Assembly (NCBI RefSeq): GCF_020525925.1 | Contig: NZ_CP084876.1 | Location: 2,108,001-2,172,000, forward strand | Direction of reading: 5' to 3' | DNA length: 64,000 bases | From: Klebsiella quasipneumoniae subsp. quasipneumoniae | Lineage (GTDB): Bacteria; Pseudomonadota; Gammaproteobacteria; Enterobacterales; Enterobacteriaceae | Shown here: positions 9,930 to 18,292 of the stretch, piece after piece | Layout of the letters: the number at the start of each line of letters is the position of its first letter | How positions within the stretch are numbered: position 1 is the first letter of the stretch | The notes under the pieces: generated by a model | The model's input: only the letters and a program-made list of their open reading frames with translations | Database searches by the model: none | What the model was told of the DNA's origin: nothing | Position numbers and translations under genes: made by a program

Positions 9930-11042
9930 TTACTTGCGCCCGGCCTCCAGCTCGCTGAGCTCTTCGAGCACGACATCGGGGTCTTTCGGCGGCGGCGGCA
10001 CTTCGTGCACCCAGGCGTCATACAGGCGCCAGGAGACGGCCAGCAGCACCGGACCGATAAACAGGCCGATCATGCCGAAGGCGATCAGGCCGCCAATGAC
10101 GCCGGTAAGAATGAGGATCATCGGCAGGTCGGCGCCCATACGGATAAGCACCGGACGGATAACGTTGTCCATGGTGCCGACCACGCAGCTCCACACCAGC
10201 AGCACGGTGCCCCAGGTGGTGTCCCCGCTCCAGTAAAGCCAGATAATCGACGGCACCAGAACCAGCAAAGGCCCGAGCTGGACCAGACAGGTAAAGATCA
10301 TCACCACGGTCAGCAGGGCGGCGTAGGGCACGCCGGAGATGGCAAGGCCGATCCCGCCCAGCACCGCCTGAGTGAGGGCCGTCACCACCACGCCCAGCGC
10401 CACGGCGCGCACGGCCTGGCCGGCCAGCAGCACGGCGGCGTCACCGCGTTTAGCCGCCAGGCGCGTGGCGAAATAGCGAAAACCGTAGGCTACCTGCTCG
10501 CCGCGCCAGTAAAGCAGCGCGCTGAATAACAGCATCAGGCCGCAGTAGACCAGCAGCTTGCCGATGTGCGCCGCCTGACCGACAAACCAGCTGGTGGTGG
10601 TGCCAATGTAGGGGCGAACCTTGGCCATAATCGCCGAGCCGCCCATATCCAGCAGGCCATGCCAGGCGGCGTAGAGCTTATCGCCGACCAGCGGCACGCT
10701 GTTGAGCCAGGCGAAATCCGGCAGCGTCACATTTCCGCTGCTGATGAGTTTGATCAGCGGAACGCTGTTATCCACCAGGCTGTTGACCAGCAGAGCGATA
10801 GGAATCACGAATAGCAAAAACAGCAGCAGGGTCATCGCCAGCACCGCCAGCATCCGTTTGCCGAACAGCACGCGCTGCAGACGCAGCAGCACCGGCCAGG
10901 TGGCGATCACCACGGTGCCGGCCCAGGCGAAGGACAGAATAAACGGCTGCACAACCCACAGGCAGGATATGATAATCAGGGCCAGGAACAGCACCGACAG
11001 CAGTATTTGCGGTATGTCCCGAGGCTGATGGGGGTTAATCAT
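9930..11042 (-). CDS. ydiK: AI-2E family transporter YdiK
   Basis: 370-residue polytopic inner-membrane protein of the AI-2E/PerM family, with about eight hydrophobic segments. Visible are the N-terminal pairs ILLSVLFLALIIISCLWVV and PFILSFAWAGTVVIATWPVL, and the C-terminal family block DNVIRPVLIRMGADLPMILI leading into GVIGGLIAFGMIGLFIGPV. The family includes quorum-signal and sodium/proton exporters; the substrate of YdiK is not established. Length equals E. coli YdiK. Monocistronic, between rprA and ydiJ, divergent from ydiJ. Confidence 0.92.
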   Translation of the reverse strand: MINPHQPRDIPQILLSVLFLALIIISCLWVVQPFILSFAWAGTVVIATWPVLLRLQRVLFGKRMLAVLAMTLLLFLLFVIPIALLVNSLVDNSVPLIKLISSGNVTLPDFAWLNSVPLVGDKLYAAWHGLLDMGGSAIMAKVRPYIGTTTSWFVGQAAHIGKLLVYCGLMLLFSALLYWRGEQVAYGFRYFATRLAAKRGDAAVLLAGQAVRAVALGVVVTALTQAVLGGIGLAISGVPYAALLTVVMIFTCLVQLGPLLVLVPSIIWLYWSGDTTWGTVLLVWSCVVGTMDNVIRPVLIRMGADLPMILILTGVIGGLIAFGMIGLFIGPVLLAVSWRLYDAWVHEVPPPPKDPDVVLEELSELEAGRK

Positions 11043-11260
11043 AGAGAATTTTTACCTTTCCAGTCGCGCCAAAAAGCTGGCGCCGCGTAAATCCATGTAC
11101 TGATAATAATATCAATAATTTTGCCGGGCTGATTTTGCACAGAAAACACGTGGGCGCATATGAAAAAAATGTGATAAAAAGTTGAATGCGCTACGCAAAC
11201 GTTTAGTTAGCACCAACACAATATTTTCAAACACAACATAGTCAGGCAGGGTCAAGTGTG

Positions 11261-14200
11261 ATGATCCCACAAATTTCTCAGGCGCCAGGGGTAGTTCAAC
11301 TGGTGCTGAATTTTTTGCAGGTACTGGAGCAACAGGGTTTTACCGGCGATACCGCCACCAGCTATGCCGACAGGCTGACGATGGCCACCGACAACAGCGT
11401 CTATCAGCTGTTGCCGGATGCGGTCCTGTTTCCACGTTCCACGGCAGACGTAGCGTTACTGGCGCGGGTCGCCGCCGAACCACGCTTTAAATCGCTGATC
11501 TTCACCCCGCGCGGCGGCGGCACCGGCACCAACGGCCAGGCGCTTAACGGCGGAATTATCGTCGATATGTCCCGCTATATGAACCGCATTATTGAAATCA
11601 ACCCCGAAGAGGGTTGGGTGCGCGTCGAAGCCGGCGTCATCAAAGATCAGCTGAACCAGTTTCTTAAACCCTATGGTTACTTCTTTGCGCCTGAGCTCTC
11701 CACCAGCAACCGCGCCACCCTGGGCGGGATGATAAACACCGACGCCTCCGGTCAGGGATCGCTGGTGTATGGTAAAACGTCGGATCACGTGCTTGGCCTG
11801 CGGGCGGTGCTGATGGGCGGGGATATCCTCGATACCCAGGCGGTGCCGGTGGCGCTGGCGGAGACGCTTGGCAATACGCCCTCGACGATAGGGCGGATTT
11901 ACAACACGGTCTACCAGCGCTGCAAGGCGCAGCGCGAGCTAATCATTGATAAGTTTCCCAAACTCAACCGCTTCCTCACCGGATACGATCTGCGCCACGT
12001 CTTTAACGATGAGATGAGCGAGTTCGACCTGACCCGTATTTTAACCGGTTCGGAAGGGACGTTGGCGTTTATCACCGAAGCGCGGCTGGATATTACCCGC
12101 CTGCCGAAGGTGCGCCGGCTGGTCAACGTCAAATATGACTCCTTTGACTCTGCGCTGCGAAATGCGCCCTTTATGGTGGAGGCCAAGGCCCTGTCGGTGG
12201 AGACCGTCGACTCTAAAGTCCTCAATCTGGCGCGCGAGGATATCGTCTGGCACTCGGTGAACGAACTGATCACCGACGTACCGGATAAAGAGATGCTCGG
12301 GCTCAATATCGTCGAATTCGCCGGGGATGACGCGGCGCTGATTGACCAGCAGGTCACCACGCTGTGCCAGCGTCTGGACGAGCTGATGGCCCGCAGCGAG
12401 GCGGGGGTCATCGGCTGGCAGGTCTGTCACGATCTTGATGGCGTGGAGCGCATCTACGCCATGCGCAAGAAGGCGGTAGGCCTGTTGGGCAATGCCAAAG
12501 GCGCCGCCAAGCCGATCCCCTTTGCCGAGGATACCTGCGTCCCGCCCGAACACCTGGCGGATTATATCGTCGAGTTCCGCGCGCTGCTCGACAGCCACGG
12601 CCTGAGCTACGGCATGTTTGGCCACGTCGACGCCGGGGTGCTGCACGTGCGCCCGGCGCTGGACATGTGCGATCCGCAGCAGGAGGTGCTGATGAAGCAG
12701 ATCTCCGACGATGTGGTAGCGCTGACGGCGAAATATGGCGGTCTGCTGTGGGGGGAACATGGCAAAGGCTTCCGCGCCGAGTACAGCCCGGCATTCTTTG
12801 GCGAGGCGCTGTACGGCGAGCTGCGGAAGATCAAAGCGGTCTTTGATCCGGATAACCGACTGAACCCGGGGAAAATTTGTCCGCCGGAAGGGATCGACGC
12901 GCCGATGATGAAAGTCGACGCGGTGAAGCGCGGCACCTGGGATCGGCAGATCCCTATCGCGGTGCGCAGCGCCTGGCGCGGGGCGATGGAGTGTAATGGC
13001 AACGGGCTGTGCTTCAACTTTGACGTAAAAAGCCCGATGTGTCCGTCGATGAAGGTGAGCAACCAGCGCATCCACTCGCCGAAAGGGCGGGCGACGCTGG
13101 TCCGCGAATGGCTGCGTCTGCTGGCGGATCGCGGCGTCGATCCCAATCAGCTGGAGAAGGCGCTGCCGGAGCAGGGCGTTAGCCTGCGCTCGCTGGTGGC
13201 GCGCACGCGCAACAGCTGGCATGCGCGCAAAGGGGAATATGATTTCTCTCACGAGGTCAAAGAGGCGATGTCCGGCTGTCTGGCCTGCAAAGCCTGTTCG
13301 ACCCAGTGCCCGATCAAAATCGATGTCCCGGAGTTCCGCTCACGCTTCCTGCAGCTGTACCACAGCCGCTATCTGCGGCCGGTGCGCGATCATCTGGTGG
13401 CGTCGGTGGAATCCTATGCGCCGCTGATGGCCCAGGCGCCGAAGACTTTTAACTTCTTCATGAACCAGCCGTGGCTGAAAAAGCTGTCGGAGAAGCATAT
13501 CGGGATGGTCGATCTGCCGCTGCTCTCGGCGCCGTCGCTGAAGCAGCAGATGGCCGGCCACCGCTCCGCCAACATGACCCTTGAGCAGCTCGAAGCGCTG
13601 AGCGCCGAGCAGAAAGCGAAGATGGTGCTGGTGGTACAGGATCCCTTTACCAGCTATTACGACGCCCAGGTGGTGGCTGACTTTATCCGTCTGGTTGAGG
13701 CCTTAGGCTATCAGCCGGTGCTGCTGCCGTTCTCGCCGAACGGCAAGGCGCAGCATATTAAAGGATTCCTGACCCGCTTCGCGCGCACCGCGCAGAAAAC
13801 GGCAGACTTCCTTAACCGCGTGGCGCAGCTGGGTATGCCGCTGGTCGGCGTCGATCCGGCGCTGGTGCTCTGCTACCGCGATGAATATAAGCAAACGCTT
13901 GGCGACAAGCGCGGCGATTTTCAGGTGCTGTTAGTCCATGAGTGGTTGCCGAAGGTCCTGACCGCCGACGCCCGTCCCGATCCGGGCGGCGAGCCCTGGT
14001 ACCTGTTCGGTCACTGTACGGAAGTGACCGCGCTGCCGGCGGCGACGAAGCAGTGGGCAGAGATTTTTGCCCACTTCGGCGCGAAGCTGGAAAACGTCAG
14101 CGTCGGGTGCTGCGGGATGGCAGGCACCTATGGTCATGAAGTGAAAAACCATGCCAACTCGCTGGCCATTTACGCGCTCTCCTGGCAGCAGGCGATGCAG

Positions 14201-14317
14201 CGACTGCCGCGTAACCGCTGTCTGGTGACGGGCTACTCCTGCCGCAGCCAGGTGAAGCGCATTGAAGGCAGCGGCGTTCGCCACCCGCTGCAGGCGTTAC
14301 TGGAGATAATCGGATGA
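11261..14317 (+). CDS. ydiJ: FAD-linked oxidase / iron-sulfur oxidoreductase YdiJ
   Basis: 1018-residue cytoplasmic flavo-iron-sulfur dehydrogenase. Order: FAD-binding PCMH domain (about 40-290, with TPRGGGTGTNGQALNGG and LGGMINTDASGQGSLVYGKT), FAD-oxidase C-terminal domain (about 290-560, FGHVDAGVLHVRP), a 4Fe-4S segment CLACKACSTQCPIKIDVPE near 668, and a CCG-type segment with GHCTE and VSVGCCGMAG near 950. Relatives oxidise D-2-hydroxyacids, and YdiJ has been linked to D-2-hydroxyglutarate; the substrate here is inferred. The ATG at 11261 matches E. coli; a GTG one codon earlier is possible. Its stop overlaps the menI start (ATGA). Confidence 0.93.
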   Translation: MIPQISQAPGVVQLVLNFLQVLEQQGFTGDTATSYADRLTMATDNSVYQLLPDAVLFPRSTADVALLARVAAEPRFKSLIFTPRGGGTGTNGQALNGGIIVDMSRYMNRIIEINPEEGWVRVEAGVIKDQLNQFLKPYGYFFAPELSTSNRATLGGMINTDASGQGSLVYGKTSDHVLGLRAVLMGGDILDTQAVPVALAETLGNTPSTIGRIYNTVYQRCKAQRELIIDKFPKLNRFLTGYDLRHVFNDEMSEFDLTRILTGSEGTLAFITEARLDITRLPKVRRLVNVKYDSFDSALRNAPFMVEAKALSVETVDSKVLNLAREDIVWHSVNELITDVPDKEMLGLNIVEFAGDDAALIDQQVTTLCQRLDELMARSEAGVIGWQVCHDLDGVERIYAMRKKAVGLLGNAKGAAKPIPFAEDTCVPPEHLADYIVEFRALLDSHGLSYGMFGHVDAGVLHVRPALDMCDPQQEVLMKQISDDVVALTAKYGGLLWGEHGKGFRAEYSPAFFGEALYGELRKIKAVFDPDNRLNPGKICPPEGIDAPMMKVDAVKRGTWDRQIPIAVRSAWRGAMECNGNGLCFNFDVKSPMCPSMKVSNQRIHSPKGRATLVREWLRLLADRGVDPNQLEKALPEQGVSLRSLVARTRNSWHARKGEYDFSHEVKEAMSGCLACKACSTQCPIKIDVPEFRSRFLQLYHSRYLRPVRDHLVASVESYAPLMAQAPKTFNFFMNQPWLKKLSEKHIGMVDLPLLSAPSLKQQMAGHRSANMTLEQLEALSAEQKAKMVLVVQDPFTSYYDAQVVADFIRLVEALGYQPVLLPFSPNGKAQHIKGFLTRFARTAQKTADFLNRVAQLGMPLVGVDPALVLCYRDEYKQTLGDKRGDFQVLLVHEWLPKVLTADARPDPGGEPWYLFGHCTEVTALPAATKQWAEIFAHFGAKLENVSVGCCGMAGTYGHEVKNHANSLAIYALSWQQAMQRLPRNRCLVTGYSCRSQVKRIEGSGVRHPLQALLEIIG

Positions 14318-14724
14318 TTTGGAAACGTCAGGCCACGCTGGAGCAGCTCAACCGGCTCGGTGAGGGAAACATGGTAGGGCTGTTGGATATTCGCTTTGAG
14401 ACCTTTACCGACGATACGCTGGAGGCCACCATGCCGGTGGATGGCCGCACACAGCAGCCGTTTGGCCTGCTGCACGGCGGGGCGTCGGTGGTGCTGGCGG
14501 AGACGCTGGGGTCGGTGGCGGGTTATCTGTGCAGCGAAGGCGAACAGAAGGTGGTGGGGCTGGAGGTTAACGCCAACCACATTCGTTCGGCGCGCGGGGG
14601 CCGGGTGCGGGGCGTGTGCAAAGCGCTGCACGTCGGGACTCGCCACCAGGTCTGGCAAATTGAAATCTTCGACGAACAGTCGCGATTATGCTGTTCATCG
14701 CGGCTAACCACCGCGGTAATATAA
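14314..14724 (+). CDS. menI: 1,4-dihydroxy-2-naphthoyl-CoA hydrolase MenI
   Basis: 136-residue hot-dog-fold thioesterase that hydrolyses DHNA-CoA in menaquinone synthesis. The PaaI/YdiI signature GLLHGGASVVLAETLGSVA carries the catalytic Glu (about E63), followed by VVGLEVNANHIRSARGG. Full length compared with E. coli YdiI. It overlaps ydiJ by four bases and is translationally coupled to it. Confidence 0.95.
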   Translation: MIWKRQATLEQLNRLGEGNMVGLLDIRFETFTDDTLEATMPVDGRTQQPFGLLHGGASVVLAETLGSVAGYLCSEGEQKVVGLEVNANHIRSARGGRVRGVCKALHVGTRHQVWQIEIFDEQSRLCCSSRLTTAVI

Positions 14725-14733
14725 GTCGTGACC

Positions 14734-14758
14734 GGGAGGCGAATAGCCTCCCTTTTTT
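14734..14758 (+). terminator. Rho-independent terminator of ydiJ-menI
   Basis: Seven-bp stem GGGAGGC/GCCTCCC with a 5-base loop and six T residues directly after. Confidence 0.88.
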
Positions 14759-14927
14759 CAGGGGAATAAGCGGGGGCGGGGCCGCCAGCGCGAAACATGA
14801 GGCCAGCAGCGCTACCGCGCGGCGGCAAGAAATTATCTAATAAATAGATTATTACCGATCCAATCTCGTTATATATGCTACTCTTTTCAATACGAAATGC
14901 TTAAAGGTAACAAGAGGACGGTTAACC

Positions 14928-15176
14928 ATGGGTATTCTTTCCTGGATCATTTTTGGACTTATTGCCGGTATTTTAGCCAAGTGGATTATGCCGGGGAAAG
15001 ACGGCGGCGGGTTTATTGTAACCATTATTCTGGGGATCATCGGCGCCGTGGTCGGCGGCTGGATCAGTACCTTCTTTGGTTTTGGCAAAGTCGACGGGTT
15101 TAATTTCGGCAGCTTCGTGGTGGCGGTAATCGGTGCGCTGGTCGTGCTGTTTATCTACCGTAAAGTGCGCAGCTAA
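14928..15176 (+). CDS. GlsB/YeaQ/YmgE-family stress membrane protein
   Basis: 82-residue protein with three hydrophobic segments of the transglycosylase-associated (GlsB/YeaQ/YmgE) family. The start MGILSWIIFGLIAGILAKWI and the block MPGKDGGGF resemble E. coli YeaQ very closely. The function is unknown; the family is stress-inducible in several bacteria. AAGAGGA precedes the ATG. In E. coli yeaQ is elsewhere, so this copy begins the segment where synteny departs from E. coli. Confidence 0.9.
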   Translation: MGILSWIIFGLIAGILAKWIMPGKDGGGFIVTIILGIIGAVVGGWISTFFGFGKVDGFNFGSFVVAVIGALVVLFIYRKVRS

Positions 15177-15206
15177 TTTTCAGCATTCTGTTTTATTCAA
15201 GCTAAC

Positions 15207-15237
15207 AAAAGCTGCCGCGATAAGCGGCAGCTTTTTT
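15207..15237 (+). terminator. Rho-independent terminator of the YeaQ-type gene
   Basis: Stem AAGCTGCCGC/GCGGCAGCTT with a GATAA loop and a following T run. Confidence 0.9.
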
Positions 15238-15274
15238 ATTATCGCAGGACTCAGGCAGAGCGCCCACGCCAGGG

Positions 15275-15595
15275 CTATTTCCCGTCGGCATCCTCCGCAA
15301 CCGGCACCACCTCAACGTGAACTTCGTAGTGCTTCGCCTGACCGGTGGGGATCAGGGCGGTCAGTTTGTTAATGGTTTCCGCCGGCGTATCGGTCGCGAC
15401 CGTTGCTGAAAACAGCACCGGCTTGCGCGGCGGAAACGGTGGCGGGAACGGCGGCTGGGGGCCATGACCCATCTCCAGCGGAGGACGACCGCCGTTGTCG
15501 ACAATGGGCGTCGGGGCGTCGGTTTTATCGGCGGCAAACGCGCTGGCGGCGGCCACGGCGGCGATAGCGAACAGGGCAAGGAGAGCTTTTTTCAT
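15275..15595 (-). CDS. Small exported proline-rich protein of unknown function
   Basis: 106-residue product with a clear Sec signal peptide (MKKALLALFAIAAVAAASAFA, cleavage likely at AFA-AD) and a proline/glycine-rich stretch (GPQPPFPPPFPPRKP), then a C-terminal acidic section (VVPVAEDADGK). I do not recognise a named family. The start at 15595 is chosen because the signal peptide begins there. Predicted periplasmic; role unknown. It ends 38 bases from the convergent YeaQ terminator. Confidence 0.7.
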   Translation of the reverse strand: MKKALLALFAIAAVAAASAFAADKTDAPTPIVDNGGRPPLEMGHGPQPPFPPPFPPRKPVLFSATVATDTPAETINKLTALIPTGQAKHYEVHVEVVPVAEDADGK

Positions 15596-15743
15596 CTGGT
15601 ATTCCTCGATTAACAAGTACCAAAAGAGTAGAGGGCGGCGGCAGGCGGGACAATCCCGTGCGGCGCGAATCCTCTGAATCTCCTTTATTCCTCGCGAATG
15701 TGAAGGTCAGATGAGAGCGGGTGTCATTGTGTTCGGGAGCCTC

Positions 15744-15815
15744 TTAATTCAGCAGTACGCTCATAATCAGCAGCACGGCCATGCACATCGACATAATACT
15801 GATATCAACAATCAT
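15744..15815 (-). CDS. Candidate tiny hydrophobic membrane peptide
   Basis: A 23-codon frame, MIVDISIMSMCMAVLLIMSV ending LLN, is almost entirely hydrophobic, like a single membrane helix. A TTG five codons upstream (near 15827) has GGAG about four bases before it and could be the true start. A TATAAT -10 element occurs on the same strand near 15870, about 55 bases upstream. Resembles bacterial small membrane proteins and type I toxins in size and composition only. Expression is unproven. Confidence 0.35.
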   Translation of the reverse strand: MIVDISIMSMCMAVLLIMSVLLN

Positions 15816-16000
15816 TCTGTACGACAAAAGCTCCAGCTAAACGGGTACGACGGCTATGTTAAGCACGTATTATAGTGGTTAAAGATTGTACCCTGGCATA
15901 CATTCACACCACAAACGTTTATTAGCCTGACGTGGCCTGAACTGCCGCCCCTGACCATGGCATCATGACGATACCTCGAGTACACCTGGCGCTTAGCGGA

Positions 16001-16025
16001 GCAACATGAGGATAGCTCATGTTGC
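16001..16025. repeat. Perfect inverted repeat upstream of mesX
   Basis: GCAACATGAG and CTCATGTTGC form a perfect 10-bp stem around a GATAG loop. No T run follows, so it is not a classical terminator. It lies 168 bases before mesX. Confidence 0.6.
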
Positions 16026-16192
16026 AATGAATTTAAGTCGCTTTCCCTCCATCACCGACTCTGGCAAAAATAGACCCATTAACGAATCAACAACATTTAC
16101 CGGTTGAAGCGCGCCAGGTCTGACTCTGCGTCGCCTGTGGAAAATACTCCGCTTATTCCGCTTTATGCCCGACACCAGGATGGACAATCGCC

Positions 16193-17173
16193 ATGAATAA
16201 CGAATTTACCTATACGATTAAGCGCAGCCGGTTTGATGAAAATTATAACCCTGCGGAAAATACGCGTATTACCACCAACTTTGCCAATTTGGCCAGAGGG
16301 GAGAGCCGTCAGGACAATCTGCGCAATACGTTAATCATGATGAATAACCGGTTTAATACCCTGGCGCACTGGGATAATCCCTACAACGATCGCTATGCGG
16401 TGGAACTGGATATTATTTCTGTCGAGATGAATATTGCTCAGGATGCCGCCAGTTTTCCGGTGATAGAGATCCTGCAAACGCATATTGTCGATAAAAAAAC
16501 CGGTGAGCGCCATGCCGGTATCGTCGGCAATAACTTCTCTTCGTATGTGCGGGATTATGATTTTAGCGTGCTGCTGCTGGAGCATAATAAAGACCAGAAC
16601 CGCTTCAGCGTGCCCGAAAATTTTGGCGAGCTGCACGGCAATATCTTTAAGGATTTCGTGCAGTCCAGCGCCTATAAGACCAGCTTCAGCAAGGCGCCGG
16701 TGATTTGCCTGAGCGTATCCAGCAAAGATGTTTACCGTCGCACTGGCAACGAACATCCGGTCCTCGGCATTGAATATGCCCAGGAAGGCGTCTCGCTGAC
16801 CGAGCGCTATTTCAGCAAAATGGGGCTGCAGGTGCGCTATTTTATGCCCAAACATAGCGTCGCGCCGTTGGCCTTCTATTTTTCCGGCGATCTGCTCAGC
16901 GATTACACCAGCCTGGAGCTGATCGCGACCATCAGCACGATGGAGACGTTTCAGAAAATATACCGACCGGAGATCTACAACGCGAATTCTGCGGCGGGGC
17001 AATACTATCAGCCCAATCTCAATCACCTGGATCATTCCGTCACCAAAATTGTTTATGACCGGGAAGAGCGCAGCCTGTTGGCGATAGAGCAGGGTAAATT
17101 TACACAACAACATTTTATCAACCCGCACAAGACGTTGCTTGAGCAATGGTCTGCTAACTTCGCGCTTTGCTAA
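16193..17173 (+). CDS. mesX: MesX, putative oxygenase partner of methionine synthase (DUF1852)
   Basis: 326-residue cytoplasmic protein matching DUF1852, a family always found next to MesD-type core methionine synthases. From published genetics in Acinetobacter (family knowledge), MesX is a probable oxygen-dependent partner needed for methyl-group supply to MesD, in a folate-independent methionine synthesis route. The sequence is soluble, with no signal peptide or membrane helix. ATG at 16193 preceded by an AGGATGGA tract. Only 23 bases separate it from mesD, so the two form an operon. Confidence 0.82.
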   Translation: MNNEFTYTIKRSRFDENYNPAENTRITTNFANLARGESRQDNLRNTLIMMNNRFNTLAHWDNPYNDRYAVELDIISVEMNIAQDAASFPVIEILQTHIVDKKTGERHAGIVGNNFSSYVRDYDFSVLLLEHNKDQNRFSVPENFGELHGNIFKDFVQSSAYKTSFSKAPVICLSVSSKDVYRRTGNEHPVLGIEYAQEGVSLTERYFSKMGLQVRYFMPKHSVAPLAFYFSGDLLSDYTSLELIATISTMETFQKIYRPEIYNANSAAGQYYQPNLNHLDHSVTKIVYDREERSLLAIEQGKFTQQHFINPHKTLLEQWSANFALC

Positions 17174-17196
17174 ACCAAAATAAAAGGCTACTGATT

Positions 17197-18228
17197 ATGA
17201 AAACATGGCTTCCGACATCGACCGCCGGCAGTTTACCGAAACCTTCCTGGCTGGCGCAGCCAGAGACCCTGTGGTCGCCCTGGAAACTGTCCAGCGAAGA
17301 ATTACTGGCCGGCAAGCGCGACGCCCTGCGTTTGTCCCTCGACGACCAGCTGCGGGCCGGGATCGATATTGTCAGCGACGGCGAGCAAACGCGGCAGCAC
17401 TTTGTCACCACCTTTATTGAGCACCTCAGCGGCGTTGATTTTGCCAAACGCGAGATCGTGAAAATTCGTAACCGCTATGAGGCCAGTGTTCCAACCGTAG
17501 TGGGCGCCGTGGAGCGCCAGAAACCGGTCTTCGTTGAGGACGCGCGCTATCTGCGTCAGCTCACCAGTCAGCCGATTAAATGGGCGCTGCCGGGCCCAAT
17601 GACCATGATCGACACGCTGTATGACAACCACTATAAAAGCCGGGAAAAGCTGGCCTGGGAGTTCGCCAAAATCCTCAATCAGGAAGCGAAAGAGTTAGAG
17701 GCCGCCGGGGTCGATATTATTCAGTTCGATGAGCCGGCCTTCAACGTCTTCTTCGATGAGGTGAACGACTGGGGGATCGCCGCGCTGGAACGAGCCACCG
17801 AAGGGCTGAAGTGCGAGACGGCGGTGCATATCTGCTACGGCTACGGCATCAAGGCCAATACCGACTGGAAAAAAACGTTGGGCTCCGAGTGGCGTCAGTA
17901 TGAGGAGGCCTTCCCACAGCTGCAGAAATCGTCCCTCGATATTATCTCTCTCGAGTGCCACAACTCGCGGGTGCCGATGGATCTGCTGGAACTGATCCGC
18001 GGTAAAAAGGTGATGGTCGGAGCCATCGATGTGGCCAGCCATGCTATCGAAACCCCGGAAGAGGTGGCCGCTACCCTGCGCAAGGCGCTGGCGTTCGTCG
18101 ATGCCGACAAGCTCTATCCGTCCACCAACTGCGGTATGGCGCCGCTGCCGCGCCAGGTTGCGACCGGCAAACTTCACGCCTTAAGCGCCGGCGCCGAGAT
18201 CGTTCGCCGCGAGCTGGCGGCACAATAA
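17197..18228 (+). CDS. mesD: MesD, folate-independent core methionine synthase
   Basis: 343-residue homologue of the C-terminal (catalytic) half of MetE, lacking the N-terminal folate-binding half. The expected zinc ligands are visible: His211 and Cys213 in AVHICYGYG, Glu253 in SLECHNSR and Cys312 in TNCGMAPL. It methylates homocysteine with a methyl donor other than methyl-tetrahydrofolate. The start MKTWLPTSTAGSLPKP at 17197 is chosen over an upstream frame beginning at 17167 because family proteins start there. Functions with upstream mesX. Confidence 0.85.
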   Translation: MKTWLPTSTAGSLPKPSWLAQPETLWSPWKLSSEELLAGKRDALRLSLDDQLRAGIDIVSDGEQTRQHFVTTFIEHLSGVDFAKREIVKIRNRYEASVPTVVGAVERQKPVFVEDARYLRQLTSQPIKWALPGPMTMIDTLYDNHYKSREKLAWEFAKILNQEAKELEAAGVDIIQFDEPAFNVFFDEVNDWGIAALERATEGLKCETAVHICYGYGIKANTDWKKTLGSEWRQYEEAFPQLQKSSLDIISLECHNSRVPMDLLELIRGKKVMVGAIDVASHAIETPEEVAATLRKALAFVDADKLYPSTNCGMAPLPRQVATGKLHALSAGAEIVRRELAAQ

Positions 18229-18292
18229 GGCGGGCTGGCCTCCGTGCGCTTCTCCCGGTTAACTTCCTGAGCGGGCCGTTGCCCGCACAGCG

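Larger units (their letters stand above)
15617..16192. other. Long intergenic region before mesX
   Basis: About 575 bases with no standard-size gene. It contains a tiny hydrophobic ORF on the minus strand (15744-15815 or a little longer) and a perfect 10-bp inverted repeat (16001-16025). No MetJ-type box was convincing. Confidence 0.5.

Noticed and set aside
12041..13252. Long frame opposite ydiJ (403 codons)
   Set aside because: Antisense shadow; no ribosome site and no recognisable domain.
16026..16192. MetJ-type (AGACGTCT) repeats before mesX
   Set aside because: Only weak partial matches such as AGGTCTGACTCT; not enough to claim.
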